Source: Holacanthus passer
Taxonomy: Eukaryota > Chordata > Actinopteri > Pomacanthidae
Length of the DNA stretch: 64,000 bases
NCBI GenBank assembly: GCA_025331565.1
Contig: JAFREQ010000068.1
Coordinates: 682,001 to 746,000, forward strand
Reading direction: 5' to 3'
A program made the position numbers and the translations under genes. Position 1 is the first letter of the stretch, and each line of letters opens with the position of its first letter. The notes beneath the pieces are model-generated. The model was not told the origin of the DNA. It worked only from the letters and a program-made list of their open reading frames with translations, and searched no databases. Below are positions 57,691-64,000 of this stretch, one piece after another.

Positions 57691-60600
57691 GTCTGACTGA
57701 AGGTTTGTGCAAGACTGAGTGGATGTTACTGACCTTCATCACCACGAAATAAAAGTGTGTGTTATAATGTGTGTGTGCACAAATACATCTACTTTTAAAA
57801 TGTGCATGTGAGTATGAATCCACATAGAAATGACTTGAGACCATGGCAGCATGTGGGGAAATACTGAGGTCAAGTCTTTCATGAAATTATCTCATTATAA
57901 CAAGAAAAGAGGAAAAGCTCAAATCATGGTATTCATTAAAGTGAGAGGTTTTCTAATTCATTATGTCAGCAGCTAACTCTTATTTTCATTATTGAGGAAT
58001 CAGTAATAAAAATGTAAACAAAAAGCAGATCTTTAAATTCCTTCTTTGGCCAAATAACAATCCAAAATCTAAAGATGTTTAATTGAGAATGATATAAAAG
58101 AGAGAAAATCCTCACAGAGTTGCTGGAATCAGTAAAATGCTCAACATTTTAAACTACTTGTCAATTATCAAAATTGTTGCTGAGGAGTTCATAAATTGGC
58201 AAATTGTCTCAGCACTTTATTATTGCTGCCTGCTTTCTTCCAGTCACTCTGGGATTTCAACCAGCAACCCTCCACTTTGAAGATCAGCTTCTTTAACCTT
58301 CAGGCTATTTCCACCAGATTGTTTCTGTTGCTTGTCGACTTGTCTCCAAAATCAGATTAAGCATCAAAAACAATCTTCCATATTTCCTGTTTCTGCAGTT
58401 TGTTATCTAATAAAACAGTAACATCCATAATAATATATTTTTAAAAAAAGTTTTCCAAACATCCTTTTGCCTTGTGTCCTGCAGATTCTTTGCTCCAGTG
58501 GAAAGCAGAAGGCAAAGTTGCCGTGTGGCTTCGAGTCCCCATCTCGCTGAGTCGATGTGCTGCCGCCGCCTCCGCTCACGGCTTCGCCTTCCATCATGCC
58601 AGAGACGACCACGCTGTGTTGGCGCTGTGGCTGGGAGAAGGGGAGAGCAGACTGCCGGGGTTTGCAACCCACCAAGTCGGAGTGGCAGGTAGAGAGTTTT
58701 AGAGAAAGTTCATTCTGTCTTTGGAAACAGACAGAATAATCTTCCCTAAAGGTTCACTTACCTTTCACTGAGCTTTCAACCGCATCTCACAGTGTTTATC
58801 AGCAGATGGAGTTTTCTCAGTTGGCATTGATCTGATGAAGACTGTAAGAAGCAGTTGAAAGCTCCGAGTAAAAGCTATTAAAAGACAAGACCCCATTCAC
58901 ATCTGCCATTAAAACGTGATCTGTATCCGATGTGTTATCTGGTTAAGGAAAATGTACATTAATGAAAGGTGTAAATGTGTCGTGATCAGAATGTGATCAG
59001 ATCCGTTTGACCACATCTGGAGTTCGTCTGGCTCACATTGTGTTCAGGTCTTAGGTGGTGTAAATACAATCTATACAACATGCTGACATCAGTACACAAC
59101 GTTACACTGATATAGATTTTTCTTTTCAATTACTGACCATAATTCTGTGCCATGAAAGTGCCATCAAGTCATTTCAAAGCAAGAACTCCAAACATTATCT
59201 GATTTCAGCTTCTCCAATGTGAGAATTTGCTGCTTTCTTCTATTTTATATTATTGCAAACTGAATAATATTAATATCAAAACATTTGGAGACGGCTCCTT
59301 GGGCTCTGGGAAACTCTGATGGATGCATTTTTCACTGAATCTGATTTTGATTAATTGAGAAAATAATAATCAAAATGATTAAATAAGAGATGAGTGTCTA
59401 CAGCAGATACTGAACTCTGCACTCTCCCAGTACTTTTTAATAATTTTTATTATCAAATTATATAACCTCATGTCATAAATCTAATGTGCATGTGCATTTA
59501 TTAAGCCTCCACTCCGCAGTAAAGACTGCAGGCTGTGATTGGCAGAGCTTGTCTGGTGTTACGTTACTTCTGATTGACCGAGCCGACCACGAGCTCCCAG
59601 GACCCACAGTCCCGGATCGTTACTCATAAGGAAGTAGAGTTTCTATTGAAAACTGGCATCAGACAGAGACTGCATTAATTTCTTAATATGAATCAATGCT
59701 TCATGTTTTAGAAAGGATTAACCTGTCGAGACTGATGCAGACATGACAGCAGCAGCAGGGATGTTTTAGAAGATATGGAGGTGAAATGTTTAAGGATAAA
59801 TCTTTCTCTTGTTACTTAAAAATATTTTATAAGTAGCAGTTATAAAATGAAATTAAAACTGGGGTAAACTATTACTTTACATATTGTTATCACAGACAAA
59901 AAAAAACGTTTCCTCTTCTTTTTTTTTAAAGGAGGTTGTTTGTCTACAGGGCTGTTATCCATTTTTCAACTTTGGCCCATTTCACTTGCGTAAATGGAAA
60001 TTCACTCATCAGGACTGAGAATGTGGGGAGAGGAGCAGCAAAGGGAGGAGCTGCAGACCTGAAGGGTGCAAAGTCTCTGGTTTTCCAGCAGAGGGCAGAG
60101 TGACTTTTATACTTTTTTTTTTTCACCAAAGCGTGGATGCACTTGGTGCATGTCAGAACATGTCCAGAGCATCCTTCAGAGTGGAACCCAGTCCAGAACC
60201 CACTCCCCGTCACAAATACTGATGAAACTAAGCTTAGGAATCTGAAATACGCAGCTGTTTGGATAATCTGATACTTGTTTGCTCGGGTTCTTGCTGCTCT
60301 CAGCTCATTTTGGGAAAGACAAGAGGAAAGCACAGACTGAAAAAGTCAATCAGGCTGTAACATTTATAAGAGCAAAGTCATACAGTTAATTAGTTCTTAT
60401 GTTTATGTCTGATGCCACACTGAGATTGTAGAGTCAACATTCACTTCAATGTAGTTTAGTTTAATGACCACTTCAAGAAAAGGTTGAGTGTTTCAGGATT
60501 TCTTATTGTTGTAGTTGTGGCCACCTATAACTGAGCTTAACATGATACTTCCTGTCATCACATTAGAGGCAGCTGATCCAAGAACGTTTTAAATAGTTTG

Positions 60601-62997
60601 TTCAGCTTAAGAAGTAGGAGAATGTTCTCAACCCATAAAGGAACACTTCATCCTTAGGGTAAGATAAGAAAAATTCAAATTCAGAATCACTAAATTTAGA
60701 AAAACAGAGTTTTCAGTGGACAGGAAGGGTATCAAAAATTGTAATCAAAAAACTAACTAGTAACTAAAGCTGTAGTAAAAAGTACTTACTCGTGTAGATG
60801 TAGAGTGATGTAGAAGTATAAAGCTGCATAAAATGGAAACACTTGAGTAAATACTTGAGTACAAGTACCTTAAATGTGACATTGACAGTTGAAGTGAACA
60901 ATAAATTTGGAGCTTTCAATATCTAGTGGTCTTTTTTCATCACGTGACATAAGTATGAACCTTTGGTGATGTGATAACAGTTGGCCTTACTGTACATTGG
61001 GGGAGATCATAAAGATGGACTCCTCTGGCTCTGATCTGAATGTCCTCCTTGGTCTTCCTCTGGCTGTCCACGGACTCCTGGTCGATGACTTTGACCAGCC
61101 AATCTACGGACTCTTGGTCGATGACATCCACAAACTCTTGGTGCACAACGTCCACGAACTCTTGGTCGATGACTTTGACCCATTTCCAGATAACGCTATG
61201 ACTCATTTTGGTCTAGTGTTTAAAGACAGCTGATGTTGTCTTGTCAGGGATCTTTGAGGTTTCATCAATGTAGTGTGATAATCCACTCTGGTGGTGTATG
61301 ACATGTTTGGACTTGCATTTATTTGTCCTGTTGGGCATTACTTTAAACCTGATTCAATCCTCTGCAATGACAGGGGTTACTATGCTAACTTATTCAAGTC
61401 AAGCCTTCAGTCAAGATTCAGTTTGTAAAATACAGGAAATTTCCTTTAATTCTCTTGAGGAGCAGTGATGTGACTGGTTGGCCACAGAGACTGTTCTTCA
61501 AGGACTGAAGTGTCTCAGGACAGGGTCAAGAACTTTATTTTATCTCATTAAAATATCCCACACCATAATTAGTCCTGTTATATCACATCACAACACAAGT
61601 CTAATTAGTATCAGATTTCTACAGTATCGATATTAAACGCTTGTCAGGTCTGCAGGGTCACAACCTCAGAGTAAACTGTAAATTTTACTGTGAACCTATA
61701 ATTATTGTGAAACCAAAAAGTAGTAGGGGAAGCCTACGTGAAACATGAATTAAGAGAAGACAAACTTTTTTTGTGGCTCAGAATCCAACTGTGACCTCAA
61801 GCGATTAACAGTTTTTTACTACAAAACCCACAGTTCCCCTCTGACGACTGCTTCTGGACTTTTGTCTCATAACTCTTATTCCCCCTTTTTTTTTCTCCTG
61901 TTCCTTGTGAGCATTTTGTTTCCTAGACTGAAGGCTACATAATGATAGCCTCCCTTAGCAGCAGCCAGGCCTCCTCCTGCGTAGCGCCATATGGCACAGG
62001 GATCGGGGATGACATCAGTTTCCACATGGAAGTCCAAGTCAGGCCTTTAAGACAACCCGTCCCTCTTTACACATCTGTGACATTCATTTGAGGAGGCCCG
62101 TCCCGGTCAGACGGAGCAACCGGAAAAGAAAGTGGCCCGTTTTCCTTCCTCCTCCTCCTCCTCCTCCTCCTCCTCCTCCTCCTCCTGGACTGTCAGCAGC
62201 AGCACAGAGCCTCTCTTAGTCACTACCTGCTGAAAAAAAAGCTCAAACAGGCGAGAAAAATGTAAGTGGTGAAGTGGGATGTCCACATCATTTGCAAGGA
62301 CAGCTGAGTCACTCGGACAATTGCATACACAGTCCATATTTTTTGGAGAAACTCTAAATATAGTGTTGACATTGTGCAGCTGTAGTCAATATTTTTATAT
62401 TATGAATGGATCAGGGACAAACCCACAGAGAATTATCGCTCAAATCTGCTGTTATTATCAGCTCTGCGTAGCATTTTAGCTGCTTTCAGCTTGTTTTGAT
62501 TCACTCTCACTGTTTTCATCCGTGCTGTTTCCACCTGCCCTGTATCAAACAACAGGTAGAGAAAGTTAGCGATTTCACAGCAAGAGTCGGATACTTTCAT
62601 CAGGAGTCAGTGGGGAACAAACACTGATAAAAGGAGAGTAAATATTGGCCTGATTGCTAATCTTGCGTTGTGTTTGCTGGATGTTTAAATAGGCAAATGT
62701 CAGCTAGCAAGTTTGCCATGTCAACTTAAAAGTGATAACATGTCGATTATGTGTTTACAGCTTTTTATTTTTTTGCTGCCCCCAAGTGGCCAAAAATCAT
62801 TTACTCCAAATTTAACGTTAAGTCCTCACTGTTCTTACAGTAACTACTTCAGTGAAAATCTATGGAGCAGCTTAGACACTGGGGACGTAAGTGCTTGCAA
62901 AATATTTGAAATTAACATCTGAATGATTTTGTTTTGTCCAGGTGCAGTTGTTGATGAATCCAATGGAAAAGTTCTCGTCGTCCAAGACAAAAATAAG
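57452..62997 (+). CDS. nudt6: nudt6, N-terminal part (3 exons; rest beyond right edge)
   Basis: Nudix-type protein 6, known in mammals as the gene antisense to FGF2 (GFG). The three exons give 165 whole residues. After an Arg/Ala-rich, mitochondrial-type leader (MAVCAFALRLLPLVSGRFP), GKLDRFGGVTVNLAD starts the NUDT6 N-terminal domain. The middle exon gives WLRVPISLSRCA, GFAFHHARDDHAVLALWLGE and SRLPGFATHQVGVAG. The third exon gives AVVDESNGKVLVVQDKNK, the first strand of the Nudix fold. All match human NUDT6 in order and phase. The Nudix box itself (GX5EX7REUXEEXGU) lies in exons to the right of 64000, so catalytic residues cannot be judged. The true substrate of the family is not firmly established. 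Confidence 0.95.
57687..58484 (+). other. nudt6 intron 1
   Basis: 798-bp GT-AG intron (gttggt ... gtgtcctgcag). AT-rich, no other feature recognised. Confidence 0.75.
58485..58688 (+). CDS. nudt6: nudt6 exon 2
   Basis: 204-nt exon, acceptor gtgtcctgcag, donor GGCAG|gtagag. It completes Asp and encodes SLLQWKAEGKVAVWLRVPIS and HGFAFHHARDDHAVLALWL, ending THQVGVA. It corresponds to human WRSEGRTAVWLHIPI ... THQVGVAG-like sequence. Phases 1 in and 1 out fit both neighbours. Confidence 0.95.
59165..59391 (+). repeat. Dispersed repeat copy, TAATCGATTAATCG family
   Basis: Internal order: agcttctccaatgtgagaat, ttgctgctttcttctatttt, tccttgggctctgggaaact, gatggatgcatttttcactg and ttaattgagaaaataataat. 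This matches the percomorph repeat also seen at 12165 and 33028 and is the best preserved copy here. Confidence 0.72.
60740..60890 (+). repeat. Percomorph dispersed repeat, AGTAAAAAGTAC family
   Basis: gtagtaaaaagtacttactc, gtgatgtagaagtataaagc, tgcataaaatggaaacactt and gagtacaagtaccttaaatg occur in this order. I recognise the sequence as a very common percomorph repeat in which AGTAGAAGTATAAAGTAGCAT and AAGTACAAGTACCTC follow each other. Confidence 0.7.
61074..61181 (+). repeat. 24-bp imperfect minisatellite
   Basis: The motif actcYtggt starts at 61074, 61110, 61134 and 61158, spacings of 36, 24 and 24 bp, all multiples of 12. The units read like actcttggtcgatgacatcc plus cacaa. Because all spacings are multiples of three, the array is open in one frame on each strand (plus frame repeats LLVDD, minus frame repeats DQE[FS]VD). 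It is inside nudt6 intron 2, and no splice sites are seen. Confidence 0.8.
62147..62186 (+). repeat. CCT trinucleotide tract
   Basis: About 13 units of CCT in nudt6 intron 2; a pure pyrimidine strand. Confidence 0.9.
62942..62997 (+). CDS. nudt6: nudt6 exon 3 (start of Nudix domain)
   Basis: 56-nt exon, acceptor ttttgtccag. With the G from exon 2 it encodes G-AVVDESNGKVLVVQDKNK, matching human GAVFDESTRKILVVQDRNK. The donor AAG|gtctgt is weak, but it falls exactly at the family's exon boundary (QDRNK | LKNMWKFPGG). Confidence 0.92.
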
Positions 62998-64000
62998 GTC
63001 TGTGTCACATGATTGCTTGAACATATAGTATGTTGTAACCAATCGCATAAATGTGTAATGTTGTTGCCATGAAGACCATATTAACTGAATTAAAATAAAA
63101 TACAAGTATTTTCTTAATGTCGTATCTTAAGTAACTCTATCCATGTGTTGGCTGTAACAATGAGCAGTCATAACTACAAAATCTAGAAAAAGGATGAATG
63201 AAAAAAGTTATGATCAGTCATTAATGCAACATATGAAAAGGGAGCTATCAGCACAGGGATTATACTATATATACTATACTGTACATACTTTTACTGTATA
63301 AGTTGGCAGAAGGACATGTTTCCTAAAAAGAAAATGTTATGACATATTTTGGCAGGTTATGAATTATTTTTGGCAGGTAGTTGAGCAGCTCTTCCCTGGT
63401 CGAGCCAGAAAGTTAATACTGGACACCGATCCTTCATCCACAGAAGAAATGAGCCTGTGAAGCATCAGATATCTCAGTGCTGCTTCAAATGTCTGTGATC
63501 TGTCCTGTTTATTTAGCGAGTTGTGCGTTGCCTCTGTTGATCCAAACGTGGGTGGAAATCCTCTCCGACCCTCAGCCCCTCTCACACTTAACATAGCTCC
63601 GCACAACATTAGCTGGCCTCAAGCAAACACGCTGTTTACATGAGCTGAATGCTCTCAAACAACTTGACGAGTGTGCGTCTGCGTCGGCCCTCACAGAGCC
63701 CCGCTGTAGTGCTCGAGTTGTTATGAGGTCGACTTACAACAGGCCCCTTTTCAACCCGTTTCTGCACAGATCTGTTTACATTCTCAGTTGGCCAAAATAA
63801 TATCGCAGCCAATTTTAAAAAGTGATTGCACCATGATGCTGCAATTTGGAAACCAATTATGGTTTAAGATAAACCAGCTAACTCAACTTGAAATAAATGA
63901 GGCACTAAGTAGAGACCTTTTCATGCAGGCATGACCTAAACAGGACAACTGCTTCTGTCCATAATACAGGCAATGATGCCATCACTACTAATAAAGCTGC
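62998..64000 (+). other. nudt6 intron 3 (partial)
   Basis: AT-rich sequence with no match to the expected next exon (KNMWKFPGG), so the intron runs past the right edge. No other feature supported. Confidence 0.7.

Larger units (their letters stand above)
58689..62941 (+). other. nudt6 intron 2 (4.3 kb)
   Basis: GT-AG intron (gtagag ... ttgtccag). It holds a TAATCGATTAATCG-type repeat at 59165-59391, an AGTAAAAAGTAC-type repeat at 60740-60890, a 24-bp minisatellite at 61074-61181 and a CCT tract at 62147-62186. The stretch 61900-62110 (dense, non-repetitive, balanced composition) looks like a possible conserved non-coding element, but that is only an impression. Confidence 0.7.

Overview
The window is vertebrate nuclear DNA, almost certainly from a percomorph teleost. 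It is gene-sparse, with small exons, long introns, GT-AG splice sites and many CA, GA and TA microsatellites. It also carries degraded copies of dispersed repeats that I recognise from percomorph genomes: the TAATCGATTAATCG family, the AGTAAAAAGTAC family, and the family beginning AAGTCAAGTCAG with internal ATATCACAAAT-like sequence. No prokaryotic, plasmid or viral gene is seen.

Two protein-coding genes lie head to head. On the minus strand, afg2a (spata5; AAA+ ATPase, Drg1/Afg2 family) runs from its start codon at 56643 down to 22379. I could place 15 coding exons by homology, splice signals and phase, and every junction keeps frame except inside exon 5. They encode about 782 residues: a CDC48-like N-domain, a variable linker, the whole D1 ATPase domain and most of D2. 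The last part of D2 and the C-terminus (roughly 100-115 residues in family members) are not found, so the gene ends to the left of position 1 and the last intron seen is at least 22.4 kb. On the plus strand, nudt6 starts at 57452. Three exons (57452-57686, 58485-58688, 62942-62997) give the N-terminal domain up to just before the Nudix box; the rest lies beyond 64000. About 0.8 kb with ETS-like, CRE-like and GC-box-like sites and a CpG island separates the start codons and looks like a shared bidirectional promoter. The order afg2a-nudt6 (then fgf2 in other vertebrates) is conserved synteny, with spry1 expected on the other side.

Layout: 1-22378 is intron 15 of afg2a, with microsatellites, a CpG-rich block and several segments with the look of conserved non-coding elements (inference only). 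22379-31073 holds exons 15 to 12 (D2). 31074-49554 has two large introns around exon 11. 49555-53783 is a compact cluster of exons 10 to 4 (D1, linker, end of N-domain). 53784-56643 holds exons 3 to 1. 56644-57451 is the divergent promoter, and 57452-64000 is the 5' part of nudt6.

Points of most interest are an apparent one-base frameshift in exon 5 of afg2a, a non-canonical GC-AG intron (intron 10), two echoes of the exon 15 splice-donor sequence just inside intron 15, an in-frame 24-bp minisatellite in nudt6 intron 2, and the large non-coding intron 15. I did not find a clearly new biological system.
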